A stretch of 64,000 nucleotides of DNA, taken from NCBI RefSeq assembly GCF_000182925.2, contig NC_026505.1:5456001-5520000 (forward strand), given 5' to 3'. The translations under genes were made by a program, and so were the position numbers. Each line of letters begins with the position of its first letter. The stretch's first letter is position 1. Positions 1 through 10,522 of this stretch are shown here, piece after piece. The notes beneath the pieces are model-generated. The model saw only the letters and a program-made list of their open reading frames with translations. It was not told the DNA's origin and did no database searches. The stretch comes from Neurospora crassa OR74A. Taxonomy: Eukaryota; Ascomycota; Sordariomycetes; Sordariales; Sordariaceae.

Positions 1-1
1 T

Positions 2-970
2 CACAACAAGACCCACCCCTTGATCAAGTTCAAGACCCCCGTTCGGAACGTCAATGTCACGACTACCGGCGAGCATGAAAATGGACGCAGGATGCCGGCC
101 ATGGGCGATCGGCCGCGTTCTGGCCGTCGCGTTACCACTTCGCGTGCCACGGGTACCGAGTCGTTCCCGTCCAACGTCATGACTGTGGTGGACGTAAAGC
201 CTTCCGAGCCTGCTCCCGCTGTAAAGACCGAGGAAGCTGAGACCCCGGCTCGTGTGTATGTCGCTACATATGTGCGAGACAAGGTTGTTGATGGTACCGT
301 TTTCGGACCTGACCATGTCTTTGAGCAAACCTGGGTCGTCCGCAATGACGGACCCACTCCCTGGCCGGCTGGATGCTTTGTCAAGTACCTTCATGGCGAG
401 TACATGGGTCATGTAGACCCAGCTCACCCCACTGCCACCGGTGACCTCGAGTCTTGCTTGCAATCCAACGTGTGCGAGCATCCGGTGGCTCCTGGTGAAT
501 CCGTGCCCTTCACGGTTCTTCTCCGGAGCCCTTCAAGGGAAGGCAGACATCTGTCGCACTGGCGGGTGTCGACGAAGCAGGGCCTCATGATTGGCCACAA
601 ATTGTGGTGCGATATTGTGGTCAAGAAGCCTGAGATTGCTCCTGAGGAGAAGGTACAGGAGGCCCCCGCCAAGGTTAAGGATCTCGAGGAGAACATGGCC
701 AAGCTCAACATTGAGCCTGAAACCAATGACGCTGCCCCAATTGATCACAGCCAGGTTGTCTTCCCCAAGCTCGACAAGGAGTCACCTTCTGCCAGCGTTC
801 ATCAGGAGGTTGCCCACTCTCCGGTCGAGTCTCGTCCTGAAGAGGAAGATTACGAGGAGTGTGAAGATGCTGAGTGGGACGAGGATGCGTCCGAGTCCTA
901 CATGACTGATGAGGAGTATGACATCCTTGACGCCTCGGATGAAGAGTCTGTTAGCGGCCCCAACAAGTAG
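2..970 (+). CDS. NBR1-type selective autophagy receptor, 3' part (5' end outside window)
   Basis: The reading frame is open from the first bases of the window and ends at TAG 968-970, giving the last 322 residues; the true start lies upstream. The first residues (HNKTHPLIKFKTP) look like the end of a ZZ zinc finger. Fragment residues about 84-207 form the NBR1 four-tryptophan (FW) Ig-like domain, with tryptophans at fragment residues 111, 121, 187 and 202. The C-terminus is strongly acidic and contains EEYDIL, whose YDIL (fragment residues 306-309) fits the Atg8-binding W/F/Y-x-x-L/I/V motif. In the family, ZZ and FW domains recognise cargo and the acidic motif links it to Atg8 on the phagophore. 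PB1 and further ZZ domains, if present, are outside the window. It converges on the NOP13 gene. Confidence 0.85.
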   Translation, partial: HNKTHPLIKFKTPVRNVNVTTTGEHENGRRMPAMGDRPRSGRRVTTSRATGTESFPSNVMTVVDVKPSEPAPAVKTEEAETPARVYVATYVRDKVVDGTVFGPDHVFEQTWVVRNDGPTPWPAGCFVKYLHGEYMGHVDPAHPTATGDLESCLQSNVCEHPVAPGESVPFTVLLRSPSREGRHLSHWRVSTKQGLMIGHKLWCDIVVKKPEIAPEEKVQEAPAKVKDLEENMAKLNIEPETNDAAPIDHSQVVFPKLDKESPSASVHQEVAHSPVESRPEEEDYEECEDAEWDEDASESYMTDEEYDILDASDEESVSGPNK

Positions 971-1839
971 TTTTGCTTTGCGAACATTGTATGTTGGGAT
1001 CAGGAATTGTGACGAGAAACATGGATAACGGAGTGCTTGGACGGAATGTTTTGTTGGGTTGCTCGGGTCAATTGATGGGTGCTTTAAATTGCTAGTTTTT
1101 TTTTTGCTTTTGTCAACGTAAGCTCGTTGTTATGGAAATTTCCCCTCTCCTACTACTGTCTTCTGTTTAGTCTGTGCTTCATGTGATAAGTCCCAAAGAA
1201 CAAGTGTCTAGAGAGAAATCAAGGGATTACCATAGTCGACGGCTCTGGCGTGAAGTGTACTCGGTGTCGTTGCTTTACACTACACTGCTGCGCATTGATC
1301 TCTTCTTCGGATGAAACTGGCAATTCACCACTTTATAATCTAGAGTAGACCTCACTTCTCTTGTAACTCGTTACGGCCACTCAGATTGTGCTCAATAGCT
1401 AGATTGTGTTAAAACAGATGTTCCGTCATGAAATTCTTGGTCCTTTTCGATCGCCGGCCGTAAACAACACGACCGTGCATACATATGGAGGCATGGATGT
1501 ATTTTGAGTAATCTCCTTGGAGCGTCATGTTTTGCAGAGAGATGAAAGACTGTGTTAGCAAACCAGCAAGACAGAACGTAGAACACACTTGCGATCGTCA
1601 CGATGTGCATATAGGTATGAGGTGAAGCGCAAATTCGATTCCTCTAGCCGTCTAAGCCCACACAACATGGAAACAAGATAGGTATATAAGACACAACCTT
1701 AAAACAAGACAACATTAAGTTACCACCGGACACACTGAACCGTGGCGACATGATTTTGAACCCATATTTTTTCTCTCTCTTCCGCCGAACCCAAGAAAAA
1801 AAAAAGCCCGGACCAGATAGACAGGACACTCGTCCTATT
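971..1839. other. Intergenic, between convergent genes
   Basis: Shared 3' flank of the NBR1-type gene and NOP13. It should hold both 3' UTRs. A T9 run lies near 1097. No gene, RNA or repeat could be supported. Confidence 0.6.
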
Positions 1840-3306
1840 TTACTCAAAGGTAGTCTTCTTGCCCTGGTGAGCAACAGGCGCACCAGTAAGTCTGGCAACA
1901 CTGATATCCTGAGCCATCTTGATTTGACCATTACCGCCTTCTTCCCTCTTCTTGTAAGGAACCCTCTGTGGCCTCTCACCACCGTCTTGTCCTTGCTTCT
2001 TGCCGCCCGCAGCGCCCTTGCCTCGGAACCGCTTGTCGTATCTCGTCTTGTCGTCCTCGGCCAACTCGATCTTGAGGGTGCGGCCATGTAGCTGGTTGAC
2101 CCACCACTTGCGGGTCTTTATCCTCTTTTCCGTTTCCTTCTTTTCCTTTGTCTTTTCCGCGTCGGCGTTGTCACCGTCGGCTGCGGCTTCGGCTTCGGCT
2201 TTTTGGTCTTCATCCATAAAGTCCTCCAACTCGGGAATCTCCTCGCGGATCTTGACGAACCCCTTGACCGCCCACTGCGCGGCTTCGCCCTCCTCAAAGT
2301 TCACCCACCCGTACCCCTTGCACTTGCCGCTGTCCTCGAACGTGGCCACCTTGACCCACCGGATGGCGCCGCACTTGTCAAAGTGGTTGCGCAAGTCGTC
2401 CTCGGTGGTGTCGAACGAGAGGTTGCCGACAAAGATCTTGGTTGAGCCGGCGAACTTGCCGCCTACTAGCGCCTCGTCCTTCTTTCCACCAGCAGCGCCC
2501 TTGGCATCCTCATCGTCTTCCTTCTTCTTCTCCGGCCGTCCCTCGAACGACGTCGCGTCCTTGATCAACAGCTTGCGCTTGTACCACTCGGTCTCGCTGA
2601 GAGCAATGGCGGCGACCTTGGTGGCCAGCGAATCAAAGTCGACGTAGGCGAAACCGCGGTTCTCGGGCTTCTCCTTCTTGGGCTGGCCGGGCTGCGCCTT
2701 GGCCGTGGGCATGTGCACGCGCGTGATGGACTCGGGCGTGATGGAGCCGCCGCTGTTGTCGACGAGCCATTGCTTCAGTTCGCTCTTGGTGACGGTGAAG
2801 CGCAGGTTGCCGATCCAGACGCCGTGGGGGGACCGTTCCTTCTTTTCCTTCTTCTTTTTCTTGTCCTTGTCGCCGTCCTTTCCGGTGGCGGTTTCGTTAT
2901 CCGAGTTGTCGTCGGAGTCATCACCCTTGTCGGAGGAGGGCTTGGTAGGGAGGGTCTTGCCCTTCTTGAGCAGACGCTTGGCTTTCTTGGAGGGAGGCTC
3001 GGGGGCGGTGACGTCGATTTCGATTTCGGTGAGCTCGGCCTTGCGCTTCTTGGAAGATTTCTTGGGTTTCTCATCGGAGGAGGCGGCGGCGGCATCGGCA
3101 TCGGCGGTGGTGTCCATGGTGTCGACAGTCTCGGCGGACTCGGCAGGCTCCTCTGTGGCCTTGCGCTTCTTGGAGGATTTATCCTTCTTCTCCTTCTTTT
3201 CTTTCTTAGACTTCTTCTCGGAAACGAAATCGGCGGTGGTGTCCATGGCGTCGACGGGAGCGGAGTCCTGCGCGGAGGCGGTTTCGAGGTCTTTTGTTGC
3301 TGCCAT
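1840..3306 (-). CDS. NOP13: NOP13-like nucleolar RNA-binding protein, two RRMs
   Basis: Single-exon gene of 488 residues; I start at the ATG at 3306, because the frame upstream of it is non-conserved leader. Residues 1-160 are Lys/Glu/Ala-rich with several KKRK-type nuclear signals and SKK repeats. RRM1 spans about residues 162-250 (GVWIGNLRF, RGFAYVDF). RRM2 begins at about 290 (KIFVGNLSF, then ATFEDSGKCKGYGWVNF) and finishes near 420 (GRTLKIEL). From my memory of the yeast protein, this ATFEDSGKCKG block and the HQGKK-x-x-FE-like C-terminus (QGKKTTFE) match Nop13, a nucleolar factor bound to 90S/pre-60S particles. About 60 Glu/Ala/Lys-rich residues (roughly 350-405) are inserted late in RRM2. 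A role in ribosome biogenesis is inferred by homology. Confidence 0.9.
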   Translation of the reverse strand: MAATKDLETASAQDSAPVDAMDTTADFVSEKKSKKEKKEKKDKSSKKRKATEEPAESAETVDTMDTTADADAAAASSDEKPKKSSKKRKAELTEIEIDVTAPEPPSKKAKRLLKKGKTLPTKPSSDKGDDSDDNSDNETATGKDGDKDKKKKKEKKERSPHGVWIGNLRFTVTKSELKQWLVDNSGGSITPESITRVHMPTAKAQPGQPKKEKPENRGFAYVDFDSLATKVAAIALSETEWYKRKLLIKDATSFEGRPEKKKEDDEDAKGAAGGKKDEALVGGKFAGSTKIFVGNLSFDTTEDDLRNHFDKCGAIRWVKVATFEDSGKCKGYGWVNFEEGEAAQWAVKGFVKIREEIPELEDFMDEDQKAEAEAAADGDNADAEKTKEKKETEKRIKTRKWWVNQLHGRTLKIELAEDDKTRYDKRFRGKGAAGGKKQGQDGGERPQRVPYKKREEGGNGQIKMAQDISVARLTGAPVAHQGKKTTFE

Positions 3307-6283
3307 TCTGGCTGGCTTTAGCGTATCGATCGAGATGGTGTCAATAGGCAAGGGAAGAAAAGTGTTGGAAATAGCAATAAAATCAAGGGTGTTGATTCCT
3401 CGAATTTGCAATGTCTACAGAAGGAGGACAGCCGCGCATGGACGCTGAGATTCCCCAATTGCTGGCAGCACAAGATTTTGGAAAATTTACTTTGCGATAA
3501 GCGAAGCGATAAGGAAGGGGTCACTGTTCCTCGCTCCAGTTGCGGGTCCGGAGCTTGGCTTGGTCGGGTCTCCATCGCGCAAAATGCGGGGGAGCGGGCG
3601 GGACCTACCTTTCAACCTCCACTTTCGGGTTCTCCACTCATACCCCTCTGAATCTCGTGCCAAATTTGCAAAGAGCCGCCATCTTTTCAGATCTCCCGCC
3701 GTCATTTCATGATGGGACTTGCCCTTTGCATGATTGCCCCCTTTTTAATGCGATGTCTATGGGCCCTATCTTATAGTGTCAAACGTGTCTTGCTCCGATG
3801 ACAGGTCTTGAAGTGCAGCCGTACTTGGGTCGGCAAGGTAGGTACGAGACCAGCGTGCAGAATTTCGGTACTCATCAACTGGAGTATGGTACAGTACACG
3901 TACTTTTGTACATTGGTCACAAATGGATGGAATATTTCCCCGACAATGACAGCCCACAGCACCACGCAATGGGCCAAATGTAGCCACGAGCACAAGTCGA
4001 TGATGCCAATATGCTGACTTGGCCCCTCTTCCACTTGATCAATGCCAGGATGTCCCTTGCCATGAATAATAGCTCACGGTGTAGAGTACCTGTAGTAGAC
4101 ACGTCTGCCAAACTCATCTATATTGAGCAGAGTACTTGTTGGGTTCTTGAAAGACGGTTGGACATATTACTTTGCAGGGAGTCTCTTAAGTCCACATAGC
4201 AACCCTGAGCTATACAAAGCTGGACAGTCACTTCCGATGGGAAGCAGAAGCCCCATTCAACTCCAGGTCAGTCACTCCCAATGAAAGGGTATCAGATCCT
4301 TCGGAAGTTGTTCCAGAGTGATGGCCATTAAAGTCCCGCAGAATCGAAACGGAAACGACATGAGCGTGTTGCTGACGTTGCTCGAATCAACCCCCCGAAG
4401 CTTTGATCTGGATCGAGCGAATCGTCAAGGGAGCTGATCGGGTGGGCAGGTGGGCCACGCGGCCTCAATGTCGGTCCATCATCTCGCCAAGCGCAAGGGC
4501 CAGGAACAGAGGCAGCGTTGGCAAACGCCTGTCTAAAACACCCACTGCAGGCCGAGAGGATGCGGAAAAGCCAACAATGGGTTTTCCAAGGTCCTTGGTG
4601 CTGGCCGTACCGTGGTTGGTAGCGCTGTACACTGCATACCGTTGACGGCCTGTCGCGGTCGCTTCAACAAAGTCTCATCGTTTTGCGTTTGATGACCGGA
4701 AAAGTGGAGGTAATTGGTACCCGAAACCATCTTTTTGGGGCCTCACGTGCCGAGAACCACCGATAGGGCTTGGCGAGATCTGGCGGCCTTGAAAAGAAGA
4801 AAAAAAAAAGACCGACAAAAGGTCCTCAAAGACTCCACCGGTCCACGTCGTACGTGTACACTACTTTTTTCCTCGGAAATGTCCTCAGAAGGACACAATT
4901 CATTGGCAGCTAGTCTGAACAGACTCTGGAGCTTCTCTCTTACCACATACATACTACTGACGCCTCATTGCTTGGGCTTGCAGGCCGGCTTGTCTTGACC
5001 GCTTGAGATCTTTCAAATGGTTCGTCGTCTCGGAGTTTGATGCATGCATGCACTTAAACATTCTGGTAGGGGTCTACGAAGTAGTGTACCAACCACAATC
5101 GGTTGTGTCAGGGGACTAGTACTTGATACGGTTAGTGTAGCCAAAGGCCAAACAGCTAATAGCCTCTCCCGGTTAGCCACCATGTTTGGCCACATGGACT
5201 CCCTCGACAAAACCGGCCCTGGGCCAGCTGTGGTGAGTGGACCGGTCCATGAAAACCGACATCCACTCTTTTTGTTTTGCCCGTCGCCGCCCTTGCTATG
5301 TACTTAGGTAAATGTTCCTTGCAAATGCAAAGGGTCGCTGCTTGCTGGTGGTGCTGGTGCTGGTGCTGCTCCTCCTCCCTTCCGATACACACCACTGGTT
5401 GACAGTCCCGACATCACCAATCGGCGTAAAAGCTGCTCAGACCTTGAAGAGGCCCAGCCAACCGTTGTTCCCGCTGGCAGACACTGGCCTCCGCAGGACA
5501 CCACCTGGACACCACACACATCACACGTTGACTGGTCACTCATCACCACTGCTTGCCAGGACCGGGACGCCAGTGAGAACCAGGGAATGAGCCACTGGGA
5601 GGCTCAAGCGAAGGTCAAGCGGATGCGCTCTTGTTGTTGGCCTTGGTTGGTTGCTTTTGGCTTCTCCGCTGGCTGCATTGAGAGGGAGCACCTTTTCCCT
5701 CTGCGCATTCCTCCTCCACTCACAGTCCTTCATTCGTCGCAATCCCGTCGCAAATCCGTGCAACGTTCAGTTGTGGTGCAGAGAGAAAAAGGAAAAGGCT
5801 CCTCACTTTCGGTCGCTTCTTCAGAGCCAAGAACGTCCAAGTGAAAAAAAAAAAAAAACTCCACCAGCCATTGGCATCGCACTGTGAACTCACTGGAAAA
5901 GCAGTCCAAGTACTTACTAGTCTGACTGCGCGGGCCCTGCCTGCCACTCGCAAGAGTTCGCTCCATTCAGTTCTTCTCACTCGCCATCCTGCGCTTCCCT
6001 TGACCTGCTTCCACCCTTCCTTTCATTTCTACTAGTCTTTCTTCTCTTCCTTGACTCGCATTTCTGCGTTGCGACTCGCAACACTTGCAACTCAAAAAAT
6101 TAAAATAAAAGCGAGCGGTCTGACGCCGGCTGCTCCCTCTCACTTTTTTTCCGCCTCAGATCGCCTGGCTTCTTCCACCGCCGTCGACCCGTCATCCATC
6201 CACATCGTCGTCGTTCTCCTATTTGCGTCGGCAGCGCCACGCAACGCTATACCGCCAAAACGAGCATTGTTCTCAATCCCACA
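3307..6283. other. Long divergent intergenic region
   Basis: Almost 3 kb between the divergent NOP13 and STS1 starts, so it must contain both promoters. The part from about 5700 to 6280 is pyrimidine-rich and fits a long STS1 5' leader. Short A runs occur near 4800 and 5845. No conserved open frame, tRNA or repeat family was recognised. Confidence 0.55.
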
Positions 6284-7297
6284 ATGAACGTGCTCCTATC
6301 GCCGCAGCCGCCCTTCTTCCCTCACCAACACGAACCCTCTCGCCGCTCGCCGCCTAGAATAAGTAGGTTGTTGCTGCCGATCATTGTATCCCAGCGTGCA
6401 TCCAGCACTGCTGGTACAAAATCTAAAGTTCACTGCAGGCTTACTAACATCTTTTTGCCAGTGTCGCAACACACCATGGCGTCCAGGAAAAGAAAAGCAG
6501 ACGACGATGACAACGAAATGTCGATATCGCCGACCGGCTCGCCCGCAATCAACTCGCGGCAGCTCTCGAGGCCATCCAAGAAGGTCAGGGCTGGAATCGA
6601 ACTTGCAGGACGTCCGCTGCCTCTTCCTCGCCTACTCGAAACTCTGGACAAGTCACAGTTGCGAGCTGTCCTCCAGACGATTTGCGAGCGTCATCCGGGC
6701 ATTGGACATGAGGTGATGGTGTCTGCACCGCGACCGTCAGTCAACGGAGCCCTCGAGGTTTTGGGCGAATATCAGGACAAGCTACGGGCCGCCATTCCGT
6801 TCGGCAACTCGAGTTCCGAATACACCTACTTCCGAGTCAAGCAGCCGCTCATGGCGTTGGTGGATGCTCTCGGCGACTTCACCCCCCAGTTCCTGCCGCC
6901 GGTTGAGCAACAGGCGACCGTGTCGTTGGAGTACCTGAACCATGCAACAAAGATCGTTCACGACCTACCCGATTTCGACAGCCAGCAGTATCGCCACCAC
7001 AAGGACGGAGCGTACGACGAGATATCCAGAGCTTGGGCGTTGGTGATCACGGAAGCGGCCAAGCGCGGAGGAGGCTTCCACCTGCACAACGGAAAGTGGG
7101 ATCAGGTCCTGGCTAAGCACAACCAGCAGTCTGGAGGAAAGCTAGAGCAGGCCATGAACGCAATGGTCAACGAGGTTGGATGGGTCGGCGCGAACTCGAA
7201 TGCCCATGGGCAGGGTTCTTCTTCGGACCCCAACTCGATACTCAACCAGCTCATCAACGGCACATATGGCGCACCTGTCCAAGTTGGTCCCTTCTAG
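6284..7297 (+). CDS. STS1: STS1/Cut8-like proteasome nuclear tethering factor
   Basis: Two exons, 6284-6362 and 6462-7297, give 304 residues. The intron has donor GTAGGT, branch sequence TTACTAAC and acceptor CCAG; splicing joins PPRI to MSQHT. The N-terminus starts MNVLLSPQPP and is followed by basic clusters SRKRKADDDD and RPSKKVR, a likely bipartite nuclear signal. The middle and C-terminal parts (LPRLLETLDKSQL, FTPQFLPPVE, EISRAWALVITEAAKRGGGFHLHNGKWDQVL in separate blocks) are typical of the Sts1/Cut8 family. These proteins attach the 26S proteasome to the nucleus or nuclear envelope and are needed for mitotic protein turnover in yeasts. The intron is 99 nt with no stop, so an unspliced message would also be translatable. 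The next gene on the same strand is RAD52. Confidence 0.9.
   Translation: MNVLLSPQPPFFPHQHEPSRRSPPRISRLLLPIIVSQRASSTAGTKSKVHCRLTNIFLPVSQHTMASRKRKADDDDNEMSISPTGSPAINSRQLSRPSKKVRAGIELAGRPLPLPRLLETLDKSQLRAVLQTICERHPGIGHEVMVSAPRPSVNGALEVLGEYQDKLRAAIPFGNSSSEYTYFRVKQPLMALVDALGDFTPQFLPPVEQQATVSLEYLNHATKIVHDLPDFDSQQYRHHKDGAYDEISRAWALVITEAAKRGGGFHLHNGKWDQVLAKHNQQSGGKLEQAMNAMVNEVGWVGANSNAHGQGSSSDPNSILNQLINGTYGAPVQVGPF
6363..6461 (+). other. In-frame intron of STS1
   Basis: Donor GTAGGT, branch TACTAAC at about 6443-6449 and acceptor CCAG ending at 6461. The length is a multiple of three without a stop, so retention would insert 33 residues near the N-terminus. Confidence 0.8.
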
Positions 7298-8580
7298 AAC
7301 AGGCGACGGCATGAACATGCAAGTGCGCCATGACTTTGGAATTTATACGGATACTCATGGGACTGGGAGGATAAGCAAAGCGGACATTCAGGTCGATTGC
7401 ATCATGGTTTCTTTTGTCGTTCACTTTTTCAACATTCAGGGCATTGTTTGGGGCGAATGGGGAAGGATGACATAGACAGGCGTGGGTTACTTGCGGGGAT
7501 CATTGTTTTCAAGGCGTTGGCGTGTTGGCTTCCTGAATGCTGTTGTTTCTTGCCTTCATTGTTGTCTTTCTGGCCACATCTCACTGGCACAAGATACCTC
7601 TTTCCTACCGGCTGTCTCTCGTTCTAGGGGAACGACTTGTTCGTCACTTGCATGTACGCAATCTTTAGCATATTCTTTCCGAGGTCGGAAGTGGAGCATG
7701 TGTGTAACCAACCATCACTACCATATTCATTCCACCATAGCCACGCAATTGGTAAAACGAAGTCTCGGATAACACAGTGTGCCTGGCGGGTGATTTGGTG
7801 TAGATACCCGTACACCCGCAACATGTCCCGGGTTCATTGGGTGTATCCCGAGGTGAATTTAGCGGTTTGTTGGGATCAATCAAACTCGACTTGCATCTTC
7901 ATTGATTCTGTGATCCAAGCAAGCCGTTTCCAACAATGAAGTTGGAAGTGTCCGGATAATGACCGGAGTCCAAACGCGAAATCCAGATGATCATATCTGC
8001 CCTTGAAGCACCATCTTGTTCACAGAGACCAAAGCAACACTACTGCCTCTCGCAATGAAGTCCCTTGCATATTTGCTCCTACACGGACAGTGGCGGCTCC
8101 CTTTAGAACCACGTACAACGAGTTGAGATATGGAATGGCCATCATGGAATGAATTACACTACACTAGATATGGAGGCATGACTAAGCTCGACGGATCGTG
8201 AATGGACAACTGAAGTGGAGTTCCCTCCGACTGTGTGACGGGATGACAACCTAGAGAAAGGCCTAAAAGTTGGTGAGGTCACCACCTAGAGGCTAGAGCC
8301 CCACCGGTCAGGGGCGGGTGTTAGGCAGACGCCACCAGCGCCCCACGTGATAACGCACTCCGAGCGCGCCTGCCCAATCTACACAGCGCGTCTTGTCGTT
8401 CTTGCCTTGATCCATCACTGCATGCTTCGCGACGTTTGCTTTAGGAAAGTCACAAATATTTTTTTTGAAAAAAGAAAAAAAAACTCTCCCCTTCAAGACG
8501 TTAATCCCATTCCTTCCTGCTGGGATACCACTGCGAACGACTCGCAAACCACCAGCCTTGAGGCTGCTCTGCTAGACAAG
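7298..8580. other. Intergenic, STS1 to RAD52
   Basis: Tandem spacing of 1.3 kb. It should hold the STS1 3' UTR and the RAD52 promoter. T and A runs lie at about 8458-8481, shortly upstream of the RAD52 start. Nothing else could be supported. Confidence 0.55.
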
Positions 8581-10522
8581 ATGCCTGCGTATGTTTACCT
8601 CTGCTATCGACGACGTGTGTCAACCGCGTCTCCCGCGGCCTTCCAGTAACCGAGACCCTCATTAACACTTCAACAGAGTCGGCGACCAACACAAACTCAT
8701 CGCCAACCCGTTCGAGGAGCCACAACGGCGAATCAGCGAATACACAGCCCAAGAGATCGCCACACTACAGAGCCGTCTCGAGAAACAACTAGGACCCGAG
8801 TACCTGTCGAGCCGCGCCGGCCCATCAGGCCAAAAAGTCCACTACATCTCGTCAGAAAAATGCATCCAACTTGCGAACGAGGTCTTCGGCTTCAACGGCT
8901 GGTCCTCCAGCATCCAGAATATTCAGGTTGATTTTGTCGATGAGCATCCTCAAACGCTGAAAATCAACATGGGCATTTCGGTTATTATGCGAGTCACTCT
9001 ACGCGACGGAACGTATCACGAGGATCTTGGCTACGGCCATATCGAGAACTGTAAGGGCAAGGCGGCTGCTTTTGAGAAGGCCAAGAAGGAAGCCACGACG
9101 GATGCATTGAAGCGCGCGCTGCGCCAATTTGGCAACGTGCTGGGCAACTGTATCTACGACAAGCAATACTTGGCCAAGGTCACCAAGATGAAGGTCGAGC
9201 CGACCAAGTTCGCGGAGGACAACCTACATCGGCACTCAGATTTCGTCAAGAAGGAGCCGGTTGAGGCAGATATCATGAAGGTTGACTCAGTTGGGGCTGG
9301 CGCCCGTCCACCAGCCTTGGGAAACGAGGAGTCTTTTGAGGATTTGCTCGGAGGTAAGGCCACTTGTGCACTATTTTTGGGTGGGCTCGGCTGATGATGA
9401 CTAGAACTCGATGAGGCCGATTTCAACATGGCCGATGAGGGCCATCCAGATGAAGTCGTGCTACCACAAGCCGTGCACAATAGCTTGAACGACAAGCCTG
9501 TACATCAGCAACTGACCAATCTCAACCCACAAGCACAACAATCACGACCTCTGTCGCGGTCAGGGTCAACAGGCAGCCTGAATACCCGGCAGCAACCACA
9601 GAATTCCCACCAATTCACGGCGAGGGCCCAAAGTCGGCCTCCACAACAGCAGCTTAACAGCAACCAAAGTCGTCCTATGGGTCAACCGGTCAACAATTCC
9701 AGCAACGCAAACACTCCCAACAACCCCCAGAACTACACAACACCACAGAAGCCTGCTCCTGCCGCTCCTGCTCCCCAAGCAGGTGCAGCTGTAGCTCCCG
9801 CACCAGAAACCGTTGGCTTCTTCTCCGCTAAAGCTGTGACCCAACTTCCGGAGGAGGCATTGGCTAGTGGCCAAGTCGCGCCGAAACCAGGTCTAGCATT
9901 CAACCCTCACGCCGAAAGTCCGTCCATCCGCAAGACGCCTGGCATCGATCACACCAAGTCTAAACCATTAGCCAGAAACGGTCAGCACGTCCCTCCAGCC
10001 AAGACAACCGAGACAGAAGCTGAACCAAGCACATCGCTTTCAAGACCTGCGGGAGCTCATGCGGCATCACGACCAGTCACGATGAACGAGGCACGATCAG
10101 CATCGGGAAGCTTCTCCCGAGCCGGGCCCCCGATGGGTGGTAATGCCGGAAACATGGGCAAGCCCAACGTCGTCAACCCCCAACTTGATCATACAAGGCG
10201 GATTGGCGCGCCAGGCATGAGCGGTTTCTCCAGCAGTCCCAGTACCAACAGGGGCCAGTACCGGCCGTTGACAATGAAGAGGCCTGCTCCTGTTGTGGGA
10301 GGGGGTGCAGGTCAGACCAAGGATGGTAATGGCGATAGTGCGACGACGACAACGATAGCGGCGAATACAACAGCAGGGTCGGCGACGGGAGGTAATGCAG
10401 CTCCTTCTGCTGGTAATGGTGGGAGAGTACCGTTGACTGACATGTCGGCTAATGCGTCGAATGCTACCGCAGCGGGGGCCGCTACTAGTGGGCCGGAGGT
10501 TAAGAGGCAGAGGCTGGCTTAA
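8581..10522 (+). CDS. RAD52: RAD52 recombination mediator
   Basis: Three exons: 8581-8588, 8677-9353 and 9405-10522, giving 600 residues. The first exon codes only MPA and part of one codon; the CAG acceptor at 8676 keeps the frame (MPAVGDQHKL). Intron 2 uses GTAAGG and CTAG. Residues about 25-190 are the conserved Rad52 DNA-annealing domain (GWSSSIQNIQVDF, GYGHIENCKGKAAAFEKAKKEATTDALKRALR in blocks, FGNVLGNCIYD). The remainder is Gln/Asn/Pro/Ser-rich. FFSAK at residues 367-371 corresponds in position and form to the FVTA Rad51-binding motif of yeast Rad52. A basic KRQR ends the protein, a possible nuclear signal. The family loads Rad51 and anneals single strands in double-strand break repair. 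In Neurospora crassa the RAD52 homologue is known as mus-11. Confidence 0.93.

Noticed and set aside
2713-3321. Long plus-strand frames over NOP13
   Set aside because: Gly/Leu-rich shadows of the Lys/Asp/Ser-rich coding strand.
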